Below are positions 8,406 through 17,373 of a stretch of 64,000 bases of DNA, piece after piece (position 1 is the first letter of the stretch; each line of letters begins with the position of its first letter). Source of the DNA: Myxococcus stipitatus. Lineage in GTDB: Bacteria > Myxococcota > Myxococcia > Myxococcales > Myxococcaceae. The notes beneath the pieces are model-generated. The model saw only the letters and a list, made by a program, of their open reading frames with translations. It was not told the DNA's origin and searched no databases. The translations under genes and the position numbers were made by a program. The stretch lies in NCBI RefSeq assembly GCF_037414475.1, contig NZ_CP147913.1, positions 3,472,001 through 3,536,000 of the forward strand. The letters are read 5' to 3'.

Positions 8406-9185
8406 GTGGTCCTCGAGAGCTTCCAGGTGGGTGAAGGGGCTGTGCCCACGGTGCTGCTGCACGGCTTCCTCGGCTCGGGGCGCAACCTGCGCTCGCTGGC
8501 GAACGCGTGGAGCGCGGCCGACCCGCATCGCCGCTTCCTCCTGCCGGACCTCACGGGCCACGGCGCCTCACCCCTCCCGCCGCCTGGCGCGGACCTCTTC
8601 ACCCTCGCGCGCGATGTGGTGGACACCGCGCGGGCCCAGGGCTTCACCGGCGCGCTCGACTGGGTGGGCCACTCGCTCGGCGGACGCGTCTCGCTCGCCG
8701 CCAGCCTGCACGTGCCCGAGGCCGTCGCGAAGGTGAGCCTCCTGGACATCGCGCCCGGCCCCGTGCCGTTCGACCTGTCCGACAGCGGCATGGTGCTGGG
8801 CATCCTGCTCCAGGCGCCCTCGCGCGCGGCGAACCGCAAGGACATGCGCGCGGAGCTCACCGGCCGCGGCCTGTCGGATGGCCTGACGGACTGGCTCTTG
8901 ATGAACCTGGTGACGGACGGCGACGGCGTGCGCTGGCGCTTCGACCGGCAGGCGCTGGCGGAGCTGCACGCGCGGGTCAACGGCATGGACCTCTGGGCCG
9001 CGCTGGAGCGGCCGGACCACCCGCCCATGCGCTGCGTTCGCGGAGGCCGCTCGCGCTACGTGTCCGACGAGGAGGCCGCGCGCATGGAGGCCGCGGGCTG
9101 CCCGGTGACGACGCTCCCGGGCGCTGGCCACTTCGTCCACGTGGACACGGCGAAGGAGCTGTTGGAGTGGCTGCTGCGCGGCTGA
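8406..9185 (+). CDS. Alpha/beta hydrolase
   Basis: 259 residues from GTG 8406 (AAAGG upstream; an in-frame TTG nine bases earlier and a more distant ATG at 8328 are alternatives). It has the alpha/beta-hydrolase layout: oxyanion loop VLLHGFLGSGRNL at about 16-28, nucleophile S90 in GHSLGGR, and catalytic H242 in GAGHFVHVD. Closest in style to the YbfF/MhpC esterase group. It is probably a cytoplasmic esterase or thioesterase; the substrate is unknown. It converges on the caspase-repeat gene with only 13 bp between stops. Confidence 0.85.
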   Translation: MVLESFQVGEGAVPTVLLHGFLGSGRNLRSLANAWSAADPHRRFLLPDLTGHGASPLPPPGADLFTLARDVVDTARAQGFTGALDWVGHSLGGRVSLAASLHVPEAVAKVSLLDIAPGPVPFDLSDSGMVLGILLQAPSRAANRKDMRAELTGRGLSDGLTDWLLMNLVTDGDGVRWRFDRQALAELHARVNGMDLWAALERPDHPPMRCVRGGRSRYVSDEEAARMEAAGCPVTTLPGAGHFVHVDTAKELLEWLLRG

Positions 9186-9198
9186 GCACCGCGCGCCG

Positions 9199-11373
9199 TC
9201 AGATGCGCACGCCCAGGAAGAGGCCGGGCCACACACGCGCGGCCCGGTCCCCCTTCTCGACCTTCCACTGCGGCAGCCACGTCACCTCGCGGTCCTCTTC
9301 TTCCGGCGGCGGCTCGTAGAGGTTGACCGACACGCCACCGAAGAGGGCGAAGCGCCGCTTGAGCTCCCAGCCCACGCTGGTGCGCAGCTGGAAGAGGCTG
9401 TTGTTCGACGTCTTGCCGAAGACCTGGTGCTGCCAGCTCCCCGTGGAGAGGTCCACGTCCACGTAGTAGCGGTCCGCCGCGCCGAAGGGCAGGTGCACCC
9501 CCACGCCCAGCGACTTGAAGGTGCGCCAGGACTCCTCCTTGGACTTCACGCCGATGCTCGCGACCACGTGCACCGTGCGGCTGCCGTACTTCACCCCCAC
9601 CGACAGCGGCGAGATGTCATCCGTCCAGACCTCGAAGGAGATGCGCCCCTTGCGCACGAGGCTGAGCAGACCGATGGGCACCGACACGTCGTCCGCGATG
9701 TTGATGATGCCCAGTTGGAGCCCACGCACGTTGTCGGCCACGTTGATGAGCCCCACCTGCGCGCCCGACACGCTGCCCGCCAGGTTGAAGATGCCCACCT
9801 GCGCGCCCATGAGGTCCTCCACCATGTTCACCGCGCCCACCAGCTGAACGCCGCGCATCTCATGGTCCGCGCGGTTGCCCACCAACGACAGCTGGAGGCC
9901 GGAGAAGGCCCGCTCCGAGTAGTTGATGACCGCCGCCACCTGTCCACCCGTCGCGCCACCGAACGCGAGGTTGCCGCCCAGGGCGACCTGGAGCCCCAGC
10001 GCCTCGCCGCCCGTGACGTTGGCGATGCCGGCCACCTGCGCGCCCTCCATCGTCCCATCCACCCAGCCCACGCCTCCCGCCGCTCCCAGGCCCCGGAGCT
10101 GGTACGAGCGCACGGCCAACCCGCCGAGCGCCACGTGGTTCAGGCCACTGCCACCCCACAGCGCGGAGGTGGACACCGGCGGCACCAGCGACAGGTTGAC
10201 CGCCACCGTGGGCAGGTCATCCCTCGCCGTCCCCGACTCATTCGCCAGGGGCACGTCCTTCGCCGGGCCTCCGCGTGACGCCGTGCGCGTGAGCGTCACC
10301 GGGACGAAGTCGCCCACGCGCAGCTCCGCGTCGCTCTTGGTCCCGACGACCAGCTCCGCCTCGAAGCGCTGCGTGGGCCGCTCCAGCGTGACGTGGTAGC
10401 GCCCCGCGTCCAGGCCCAGCGAGAGCCGCCGCCCCGAGGGCTTCTGGAGCTCCGCCACCAGTTGGTTGCCCCAGTCGCGCACGAAGAGCCGGCCCTGCAC
10501 GTCCTCCGCCACGCGCACCCGCGCGGCGGAGCCTCGCAGGTCCGTCATCACCAGGTCGCCACTGCCCGCCAGCTGGATGTCATAGGCGGCGTGCTGCGGC
10601 CCGCCTTGCGAGCGCTCGGTGCGGGCCAGCGTCTCGTGGAAGGCGAACTGGTAGGCCTCGTGCAGCGTGACGCGCCCGTCACCCGTGGTGTCCGCCGCGC
10701 CGCGAAGGCCGGTGACGAGGAAGTGCGTGAAGAAGGACGCGCCGATGACATCCGACTCCTGCGCCACTTCGTCCGCGGAGCTGGAGGCGAGATACGCATG
10801 GCCGCGCACCTGCGCGGACGCATCCGTGAGGAACGCGGGGCGGCGCAGGCCTCCCTTGAACCGGGTGAGCGCGCCGGAGCCACACGAATCGAGGATGGCG
10901 ATGCGCACGTCCACGGGCACCTTGCCCATGAGCTTGCGCAGGTCTTCGTAGGGCACGCGCTCGCCGCGCGGCAACAGGCCATCCGCGTCCGAGTGGCCCG
11001 AGTAGTACACCACCAGCTCGCGCCGCACGCCCGGCGTCGAGGCGGCTTCCACCAGGGAGCGCAGCCGCTCCAGCGCCGCGAGCAGCGCGTCCCGGTCCGC
11101 CTCCAACAGGAGGACCCGGTCCGTGGGCAGCACCCCGCCCAGGTCCTCCAGGACACGCGACATGGCCAGCGCATCCGACCCCGCGTAGCGCAACCGCTCA
11201 CGCCCGGGCCCGCCCTCGCTGGAGCCGACAATCAGGGCGAAGCGGCGGAGCATGGCATCCGGCTCCTCCACTGGCGCGGCGGCGCGGGAGTCAGCGCCCC
11301 ACGCCACCAGCACCAGCGCGGCCAACCCTGCGGCCACGCGTCCCCATCCGCGCGCTGTGCTCCTGCTCGTCAT
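9199..11373 (-). CDS. Caspase-domain protein with GxQxGxxN surface-type repeats
   Basis: 724 residues from ATG 11373. A signal peptide (about residues 10-32) is followed by a C14 caspase-like peptidase domain at 43-270: catalytic H127 (VYYSGHSDADG) and C164 (ILDSCGSG) are both present, and an EF-hand-like DTTGDGRVTLHEA lies at 228-240. A linker with an Ig-like or PEGA-like stretch (LGLDAGRYHVTLER) follows. About residues 410-600 carry repeats of the form GxQxGxxN (MEGAQVAGIANV, MGAQVGIFNLAG, SGAQVGLINVAD, RGLQLGIINIAD), like the LA_2272-type surface repeats. The C-terminal 120 residues look like outer-membrane beta strands. It follows the TonB block on the same strand, 95 bp after the lipoprotein. 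It is probably a surface-anchored cysteine protease. Confidence 0.82.
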   Translation of the reverse strand: MTSRSTARGWGRVAAGLAALVLVAWGADSRAAAPVEEPDAMLRRFALIVGSSEGGPGRERLRYAGSDALAMSRVLEDLGGVLPTDRVLLLEADRDALLAALERLRSLVEAASTPGVRRELVVYYSGHSDADGLLPRGERVPYEDLRKLMGKVPVDVRIAILDSCGSGALTRFKGGLRRPAFLTDASAQVRGHAYLASSSADEVAQESDVIGASFFTHFLVTGLRGAADTTGDGRVTLHEAYQFAFHETLARTERSQGGPQHAAYDIQLAGSGDLVMTDLRGSAARVRVAEDVQGRLFVRDWGNQLVAELQKPSGRRLSLGLDAGRYHVTLERPTQRFEAELVVGTKSDAELRVGDFVPVTLTRTASRGGPAKDVPLANESGTARDDLPTVAVNLSLVPPVSTSALWGGSGLNHVALGGLAVRSYQLRGLGAAGGVGWVDGTMEGAQVAGIANVTGGEALGLQVALGGNLAFGGATGGQVAAVINYSERAFSGLQLSLVGNRADHEMRGVQLVGAVNMVEDLMGAQVGIFNLAGSVSGAQVGLINVADNVRGLQLGIINIADDVSVPIGLLSLVRKGRISFEVWTDDISPLSVGVKYGSRTVHVVASIGVKSKEESWRTFKSLGVGVHLPFGAADRYYVDVDLSTGSWQHQVFGKTSNNSLFQLRTSVGWELKRRFALFGGVSVNLYEPPPEEEDREVTWLPQWKVEKGDRAARVWPGLFLGVRI

Positions 11374-11432
11374 CCGCGTCCCACCCACTCCAGCCTCTGC
11401 CCGGCCTCACGAGAGCACCGCTGGCATACCTC

Positions 11433-11459
11433 GGATGGCCGCCCCCTTGCGAGCCATCC
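11433..11459. terminator. Possible terminator hairpin
   Basis: GGATGGC (11433-11439) and GCCATCC (11453-11459) are perfect inverted arms around a 13-nt loop, between the lipoprotein stop and the caspase gene start. There is no T tract, so it may be only an attenuator. Confidence 0.3.
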
Positions 11460-11468
11460 GCCACTGCG

Positions 11469-12395
11469 TTACGGCGACCAGCGCACCTTTCGGACGAGCC
11501 AGGAGCTGCCTCCTCGCCCGTCTCGCACCACGGCCCAGAAGGTGACCTCCTGTGCCACCGCGTCCTTCTCCGGCGGCTCCCACTCGGTGCGGTGACGGCC
11601 GGGCTCGCCGTTGAAGCCCGCGCCGCCCGTCTGCTCCGGGCTGAACTCGCCCAGCGTCGCGTGCCAGGAGATGGTCCACGCCTCCTTGAGGTTCACGCTC
11701 TCCGCGCGCAGGCCGGGCACCACGTAGGACTCCTCCAGGTCGGAGATGTCATTGGCCCGCACCACGAACGGCCCCTTGCCCTTCAGCGTGGGCGGCGCCG
11801 CGGCGTCCCAGGCCTGGTCATCCAGGGTGAGCCCCCGGAGCACCGGCTGCACGTTGGCCACCATGCCGGGCACGGCGGGGCAGGAGAAGACCATCAGCTT
11901 CTGCGCGTAGACCGCCTCCGAGCCCGCCGTCACGTGCAGCACCAGCGGCATGCGCAGGCCCCCGTAACCCTTGTAGGGGTCCGCCTGCCGCACCTTCTCC
12001 AGCAGCAGCGTGCCGTCCCGGGACTGGGACGCACCGGGGCGGATGCGCACCTCCATGTCGCCGGCCGTCGTGGTGCCCTGCGCCAGCTGCATGCGCGAGG
12101 ACTCGTCCTCGCACCGCTCGTCGTCCGGGTTCGCGCACGCCCACAGGGTGTAGGCGATGGAGCGCCCCTCGCCCTTCGGGTCCGCCAGGAGCGCGCGGAA
12201 GGTCACCTCTTGCGTGAGGACCTCCAGCGCCTGCGCGTCGAGCTCACACGAGGGAGCCATCAGCTCGGGGACCTCCACCGCGCTGCCCAGCACCCGCAGG
12301 TCCTTCACGTTCGACGCGACATCATCGGGGTCGACACAGGCCACGGCGCCCGCCGCCACCAACAACAGTCCGCCCATCTTGAGCCAGGTGTTCAT
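11469..12395 (-). CDS. Lipoprotein, partner of the TonB-dependent receptor
   Basis: 308 residues from ATG 12395, one base after the receptor stop, so co-translated with it. The signal peptide ends in the lipobox AVAC (C20). The mature protein is beta-rich with several cysteines (APSCELD, LWACANPDDERCED, VFSCPAVPG). No family was recognised. A gene directly behind a TonB-dependent receptor is often a surface substrate-binding lipoprotein, and that is the suggested role here. It may contain two Ig-like domains. Confidence 0.75.
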   Translation of the reverse strand: MNTWLKMGGLLLVAAGAVACVDPDDVASNVKDLRVLGSAVEVPELMAPSCELDAQALEVLTQEVTFRALLADPKGEGRSIAYTLWACANPDDERCEDESSRMQLAQGTTTAGDMEVRIRPGASQSRDGTLLLEKVRQADPYKGYGGLRMPLVLHVTAGSEAVYAQKLMVFSCPAVPGMVANVQPVLRGLTLDDQAWDAAAPPTLKGKGPFVVRANDISDLEESYVVPGLRAESVNLKEAWTISWHATLGEFSPEQTGGAGFNGEPGRHRTEWEPPEKDAVAQEVTFWAVVRDGRGGSSWLVRKVRWSP

Positions 12396-12396
12396 C

Positions 12397-15126
12397 TTAG
12401 AAGCTTCCTTTCACGCCCAGCACGGGGAGGATGGGGATGCCTGGAATGTCCCTGACCTTTCGATACCGGTAGTCGTTGAAGACGAACTCGACGTTCTTCG
12501 CGTTGTAGAGGTTCTGCACGTCCATGTAGAGCGCCAGGGTCCAGTTGTCGAACTGCCAGCCCTTCTCGATGCGGACGTCCAGCTGGTGGAACGTGGAGGC
12601 GCGAGCGGAGAAGTAGCGGCCATACGTGGGCCCGAAGTTGTTTGAATCCGAGTTGTAGATGTCACCCCGATTCGCCAGCGGCGTCGTCGGCCGGCCGGTG
12701 GTGAGGCGGAAGCGGCCGCCCAACTCCCATCCGTTGCCGAGCAGGTAGGTGCCCACGAGGGTGAGGATGTGCGTCTGGTCCCAGGCGCTCAGGCCGTAGG
12801 TCTCCTCGCCGAAGCCGCCCGGCGGTCCACCGCCGTCGCCGATGGCGCTGCCCCGCTGGGGCTTGACGCCCGCGCGGCCGTCCTCGGCGTGGCTGAGCGT
12901 GTACGACAGCCAGCCGTACCACTTGTCCGTGGCGGAGGCGCGCTCCTTCTTCACCATCAACTCCACGCCGTACGCCTTGCCGATGCCCGCGTTGACGAAG
13001 CGGTCCTGGACGAAGCCGCCGTCCTCGGTGGGCCGCACGTCGCCCGGCGCCGCCACGTTCTCGAAGCGGCGGTTGTAGAAGCCGGTGACGTCCACGTTCC
13101 ACGACTCCCACAGCCGCTGCTCCACGCCCAGGCTCGACTGGAAGGCGCGCTGGTAGCCCAGGAGCGGGTTTCCGTAGGGGGCGTAGATGAACTGGAAGGT
13201 GTCCGCGGGCTGGCTGTAGAGGCCCAACGAGCCCTTGAGGGAGGTGTTCTCCGTGGCCGCGTAGCGGACCCACAGCCGGGGGTCCAACAGGACGTTGCGC
13301 GTGGCCCCCACCTTCTGGAGGTTGCCTCGCACGCCGGGGGTGATGGTGACGGGGCCCAGCTTGAAGTCCATCTCGGCGAAAAGGGCCCCGTCAAAGCCGT
13401 TCATCGTGAGCTTCTCGTGGATGATTTCCGCGACGGGCTCGGCGCCGGGGAAGGGCACATACTCGGTGCCGCCCGGGGCCGGGGTCCGCGCGTCGATCTT
13501 CACGTGGTCGAAGTAGACGTCCAGGCCCGTGCGCACGACGAGCTCGGGGGCCAGCTCCAACGTCACCAGCTCGCGTGCGCCCAGCGAGTAGATGGTGTCG
13601 TGCTCGGAGTAGCCGCCGATGCTGATGTCGGAGTAGTCCACGCCCACGTAGGGCGTGAGCACGGAGGAGAAGTTCCCCTTCCGGTACGTCCAGTCGCCCT
13701 TCACCCGGTGGAAGCGCGTGCGCGAGTCCAGGGTGATGTCCCGGTCCTGCTTCTCACCGCCGGACACCAGGCGCAGCTTGTCGTCGCTGCCGAAGGCCAT
13801 GACGTAGCCGGTGCTGCGCGCGGCCCCGGGCTCCGGCGTCTCGCCGCGCTTGGCGCCGAAGTCCAGGCGCAGTTGGTAGTCCCAGTACACGGGGACGATG
13901 GAGAGCGTGGTGCCCTCGTCCTTGGGGAGGAACACGGGCAGGAGCGCATCCACGTACGAGCGCCGGGCGGCGGCCGCCACACTGATGCCCTCGACGATGG
14001 GCGCCTCCAGGAAGAAGCCCGCGTCGAGCACGTCCACCTTGACGGAGCCGTGCACCGTGTCCGCCGCGCCCTTGCGCGTGCTCACGTCCACCACGCCGCC
14101 CACCGCGCGGCCGTACTGGCTGCCGTAGCCGCCCGGGTAGAAGTCGAGCGAGTCGATGAACTCGGCGTTGACCACGGACGGGCCGCCGAGCAGGTGGAAG
14201 AGGTTGGGGATGCGGACCCCGTCCATCATCGTCGCCGTCTGGCCCGGGTTGGAGCCGCGCACCAGCAGGTCGCCGGAGATGAACGGCGCGCGCGCCACGC
14301 CCGGCAGCGTCTGGATGACGCGGATGGGGTCGCCGAAGGTGCCCGGCGTCTTCTGCGCCTCCTCGCGCGTGATGGTGCGGCGGACGACCTCCTTCTTGGG
14401 CCGCGCGGAGCGCACCACCGTCTCGAAGGCACTGCCGGCCGGGGCCAGGTAGAGCTTCACCTCGGTGGTCTCGTTGGCCTTGAGCGTCTCCTTCGTCTGG
14501 TAGAGCTGGTAGCCGGAGGCGATGACACGCATCGCGCACTCACCCGGCGGCACCTCGAGGGTGAAGCGGCCCTCTTCGTCGGACACGGCCTCCGCCGCGT
14601 CGGCTTCATCGCCGCAGCGCACGGTGGCGCCGGCCACGCGGGAGCGGCTGCCTCGGGAGATGAGCTGGCCGGTGAGGGTGGCCTTGGGGGCCGCGGCCTC
14701 GGCGGACTCGCCCTCCGCGGGCGGCGGCGTGTTGAGGGTGAAGTTGTAGACGTACTCCACCTGCACCGGCGCGGGGACACCGTCGACTTCCGCGGGGGAG
14801 AACTGGAACTGGCGCACGGCGGCGATGGCCGCCTCGTCGAAGCCGTTGCCCACGGGCTCCGTGGGTTGCACATCCGTCACCGCGCCGTCCGCGCCGATGG
14901 TGATGATGAGGCGCACGGAGGCGGTGAGCCCCTGGGCGAGCGCCTGTTCGGGGTACTGGGCGCTCACGGACCGCACCAGCTCCGGGGCCTTGGTGATGGT
15001 GGGCTGCGGGGCCTGGGGCGCCTGCGCGGCGGGGGCTTCGGGCTGCGGAGCCTGAGCGAGCGCCGGAGTGGCCACCCACATGGAGGCGGCGGCGAGCGCA
15101 GCGCGGGCTTTCACGTTCGAGGACAT
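12397..15126 (-). CDS. TonB-dependent receptor with N-terminal TonB_C and carboxypeptidase-regulatory-like domains
   Basis: 909 residues. Signal peptide 1-25 (ending PALAQ). Then, in order: a TonB C-terminal-like domain at about 48-128 (VSAQYPEQALAQGLTASVRL and FDEAAIAAVRQFQFSPAEVDG), a carboxypeptidase-regulatory-like domain at about 149-228 (LISRGSRSRVAGATVRCGD), the plug at about 255-370 (RVIQTLPGVARAPFISGD, LLVRGSNPGQTATMMDGVRI), and a 22-strand-type barrel to the C-terminus, ending in phenylalanine (VKGSF). It should import a scarce nutrient or export a product through the outer membrane using the ExbB-ExbD-TonB motor encoded just upstream. The TonB_C domain inside the receptor is unusual but recurs in myxobacterial receptors. 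Confidence 0.9.
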   Translation of the reverse strand: MSSNVKARAALAAASMWVATPALAQAPQPEAPAAQAPQAPQPTITKAPELVRSVSAQYPEQALAQGLTASVRLIITIGADGAVTDVQPTEPVGNGFDEAAIAAVRQFQFSPAEVDGVPAPVQVEYVYNFTLNTPPPAEGESAEAAAPKATLTGQLISRGSRSRVAGATVRCGDEADAAEAVSDEEGRFTLEVPPGECAMRVIASGYQLYQTKETLKANETTEVKLYLAPAGSAFETVVRSARPKKEVVRRTITREEAQKTPGTFGDPIRVIQTLPGVARAPFISGDLLVRGSNPGQTATMMDGVRIPNLFHLLGGPSVVNAEFIDSLDFYPGGYGSQYGRAVGGVVDVSTRKGAADTVHGSVKVDVLDAGFFLEAPIVEGISVAAAARRSYVDALLPVFLPKDEGTTLSIVPVYWDYQLRLDFGAKRGETPEPGAARSTGYVMAFGSDDKLRLVSGGEKQDRDITLDSRTRFHRVKGDWTYRKGNFSSVLTPYVGVDYSDISIGGYSEHDTIYSLGARELVTLELAPELVVRTGLDVYFDHVKIDARTPAPGGTEYVPFPGAEPVAEIIHEKLTMNGFDGALFAEMDFKLGPVTITPGVRGNLQKVGATRNVLLDPRLWVRYAATENTSLKGSLGLYSQPADTFQFIYAPYGNPLLGYQRAFQSSLGVEQRLWESWNVDVTGFYNRRFENVAAPGDVRPTEDGGFVQDRFVNAGIGKAYGVELMVKKERASATDKWYGWLSYTLSHAEDGRAGVKPQRGSAIGDGGGPPGGFGEETYGLSAWDQTHILTLVGTYLLGNGWELGGRFRLTTGRPTTPLANRGDIYNSDSNNFGPTYGRYFSARASTFHQLDVRIEKGWQFDNWTLALYMDVQNLYNAKNVEFVFNDYRYRKVRDIPGIPILPVLGVKGSF

Positions 15127-15171
15127 GGGTCTTTCTAGGACGATGACGATGGCGTGAAGAAGGAAGTCTGA

Positions 15172-15292
15172 CTCCCGCCGGCAAAGGGACGGAGCGAGGA
15201 AGGGGTGGAGGAACCAGTGAGCTGACTCGGGCCGTGGAAGTGAGAGCGGCCCACTGGTGCACTCCCTCGCTCCGGCCCTTTCCCGGCGGGAG
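15172..15292. repeat. Large inverted repeat between tonB and the receptor gene
   Basis: Arms 15172-15199 and 15265-15292, 28 nt each, match in 26 positions as inverted repeats (left arm begins CTCCCGCCGG, right arm ends CCGGCGGGAG). The 65-nt loop holds nested inverted pairs GGGCCG/CGGCCC and ACCAGTG/CACTGGT. No T tract follows in either direction. In the mRNA it would fold into a long multi-stem structure that could protect the exbB-exbD-tonB message or attenuate the receptor gene. Confidence 0.7.
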
Positions 15293-15304
15293 GGTGTTTC
15301 AAGG

Positions 15305-16111
15305 TCAATCGAGGAGGAACGTGTAGGCGTACTTCATCTCGGTGGAGACCGCTTCGCCCCCCTTGAAGGCGGGACGGAAGCGGAAGCGGAGGATGGCCTC
15401 GCGCGCGGCCTCTTCCAGGCCGTAGCCCGGGCCTTTCAGCACTCGCGCCGCCACGACGCGCCCCTCGGGGTCGATGGTGATGGACAGCGTCACCGTGCCT
15501 TCGATGCCCGCGCGGCGGGCCTCCTCGGGATACGGAATCTTCACCTCGCTGGCCAGCTGCGGCTCACGGTCCACCTGGTAGATGGGCGTGTACTTGGGCG
15601 CGCTGTACGCCTTCACTTCCTGCGGCGCCTTGGCCCGGTCCGCGGTGCGGCCATAGAGGGTGTTGCCCACCGGGGCCGCGAAGCCTCCGCCCGCGGTGGT
15701 GGAGGACATGGAGATGCCGACGACCAGGGGCGCGGGCTTCGCGTCGGGAGGCGGCGTCTCGTTGGGCGGAGGCGGCGCGTCGTCGGGGGGCGGAGGCAGG
15801 GGCTTGGGGGCCTCGGCGACCTTGATGGGGGGCGGCTTGATGCGGACCTTGGGCGGAGGAGGCGGTTCGGGCTTGGGCTCCTCCTTCACCTCGGGAGGAG
15901 GCGGCGGCGGAGGCGGCTTGGCCACCTCCACCATCACCAACTCCACGGGCTTCTGCGGGGCGGCGCGCTCCGGCGGGCGGGTGTGCAGCACCACCAACCC
16001 CAGCCCGTGCAGCGCGAGCGAGCCCGTGACGAACCCCACCAGCAACCCATTGCCGCCCCGTCGGGGCAGGACCAGACCATTGTCGAGCGCGCTCGTCGTC
16101 ATTGCCTTCAC
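15305..16111 (-). CDS. tonB: TonB energy-transducing protein
   Basis: 268 residues from GTG 16111, one base after the exbD stop (ATG 16102 is an alternative). It has one membrane anchor near 22-43 (GLLVGFVTGSLALHGLGLVV), a periplasmic Pro-rich rod from about 63 to 130 with long Pro runs and EVKEEPKPEP, and a TonB C-terminal domain at about 190-268 (IPYPEEARRAGIEGTVTLSI, FRFRPAFKGGEAV). It transmits proton-motive energy from ExbB-ExbD to the outer-membrane receptor. It is third gene of the exbB-exbD-tonB block. Confidence 0.92.
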   Translation of the reverse strand: MKAMTTSALDNGLVLPRRGGNGLLVGFVTGSLALHGLGLVVLHTRPPERAAPQKPVELVMVEVAKPPPPPPPPEVKEEPKPEPPPPPKVRIKPPPIKVAEAPKPLPPPPDDAPPPPNETPPPDAKPAPLVVGISMSSTTAGGGFAAPVGNTLYGRTADRAKAPQEVKAYSAPKYTPIYQVDREPQLASEVKIPYPEEARRAGIEGTVTLSITIDPEGRVVAARVLKGPGYGLEEAAREAILRFRFRPAFKGGEAVSTEMKYAYTFLLD

Positions 16112-16112
16112 A

Positions 16113-16538
16113 TCAGCCCCGCGGCGCGGGGGCGACGTCCTTCTCGATGTTGAGCGCGAACTTGGCGATGCCCTGGCCCTTCACCGTGTCGATGAGCCGC
16201 ATCACCTGTCCGTAGGCGATGCTCTGGTCGGCGCTGATGATGGCGCGGGTGTCCTTGTCCTTGGCGACGGCCTCGGCCACCTTCTGGGTCAGCTCCACTT
16301 CGGTCACCTGGGCGCCGTCGAAGTAGAACTTGCCCTCCTTGTCGAGCACCACGTTGACCAGGCCCTGCACCGTCTCGCCGCCGTTGGCCGCGCGGGGCAG
16401 GTCCACTTCCACCGTCTCGCGGACGATGAAGTTGGCGGTCACCATGAAGATGATGAGGAGCACCAGCACGATGTCCACGAGCGGCGTGACGTTGATGCCC
16501 GTGATTTCCTCGTCGTTGTCTTGAGCGCTGCCGGCCAT
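16113..16538 (-). CDS. exbD: ExbD/TolR biopolymer transport protein
   Basis: 141 residues, ATG 16538, two bases after the exbB stop. A single membrane helix is followed by a periplasmic domain: INVTPLVDIVLVLLIIFMVT (residues 15-34) holds the conserved aspartate (D22) that carries protons, then the C-terminal ALNIEKD region. It pairs with ExbB in the proton channel that drives TonB. Length is normal for ExbD. Confidence 0.93.
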   Translation of the reverse strand: MAGSAQDNDEEITGINVTPLVDIVLVLLIIFMVTANFIVRETVEVDLPRAANGGETVQGLVNVVLDKEGKFYFDGAQVTEVELTQKVAEAVAKDKDTRAIISADQSIAYGQVMRLIDTVKGQGIAKFALNIEKDVAPAPRG

Positions 16539-16540
16539 GA

Positions 16541-17215
16541 CTAGCGAACCTCCGCCTTCAGGCTGCCGACCAGGGCGTGGCCCAGGGCGTTGGCGCGGCT
16601 GGTGAGCGTCTTGAGCTGACGGTTGAAGATGTTGAAGGCGACGACGGCGGGAATCGCGACGGCCAGGCCCACGGCGGTGGCGACGAGCGCCTCCGAGATG
16701 CCGCCCATGACGGTCTGCTGGATGGCGCCGCCCTTCGCGTTCATGGAGCCCAGGTCGTGGAAGGCCTTGATGATGCCGAGCACGGTGCCGAACAGGCCGA
16801 TGAACGGGGCGTTGTTGCCCAGCGTGCCGAGGAAGGACAGGAAGCGCTCATACTGGGGGCGCTCACGGGCCATGGTGGAGGCGATGACCTGCTCGACGGA
16901 GTCGGCGCCTTGCGCGGAGGAGGCCAGGCCCTCGCGGATGATGGCGGCCTCCATGCCCCGACGGCCTTGAATGGCGGTGCGGACCGCGTCGAGTTCGCCG
17001 CGGGCCAGCCGCACGGCGAGCGCCTCCGAGTCCGGGAGGCGGTTGCGGGCGAAGTACACCGTGCGCTCCAGCATGATGCCGATGGACAGCACCGACAGGC
17101 ACACCAGGATCCACAGCACCCACTCGGCGGAAGTGAGCGTGACGCCGAGAAGCTTGCTGCTGAGCCACCCGAGATTCTCCGCGGGAACCTGGGCCAGGAC
17201 GGCGATGGACGACAT
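16541..17215 (-). CDS. exbB: ExbB/TolQ/MotA-family proton channel protein
   Basis: 224 residues from ATG 17215. Three membrane helices are seen: about 31-50 (EWVLWILVCLSVLSIGIMLE), 125-150 and 165-190. The MotA/TolQ/ExbB signature is FIGLFGTVLGIIKAFHDLG with GISEALVATAVGLAVAIPAV. First gene of the minus-strand operon exbB-exbD-tonB, which leads to the receptor and lipoprotein. The 158-bp region between it and the divergent SDR gene must hold the promoter. Confidence 0.92.
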   Translation of the reverse strand: MSSIAVLAQVPAENLGWLSSKLLGVTLTSAEWVLWILVCLSVLSIGIMLERTVYFARNRLPDSEALAVRLARGELDAVRTAIQGRRGMEAAIIREGLASSAQGADSVEQVIASTMARERPQYERFLSFLGTLGNNAPFIGLFGTVLGIIKAFHDLGSMNAKGGAIQQTVMGGISEALVATAVGLAVAIPAVVAFNIFNRQLKTLTSRANALGHALVGSLKAEVR

Positions 17216-17373
17216 GGTGTTCTTTCCCCTCTTGAATGCGTTGGCGGGAAAGGAACACCGGGCGGTTGGAAATGTGTCACTCGCCGATTTGGGGATCTGC
17301 TTCCACTCTGTGGGCGGGTGTAGGCCGCGGGTGGTCTCGACGGGTGGAGAAGGCCGGGGCGAGAATGTGCGCC

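Noticed and set aside
12769..15138. 789-residue open frame on the plus strand
   Set aside because: Antisense to the TonB-dependent receptor; His/Gly/Arg-rich with no recognisable fold.
15700..15950. Repetitive GC-rich tract as a possible tandem repeat or origin
   Set aside because: It encodes the Pro-rich rod of TonB on the minus strand, which explains the pattern.
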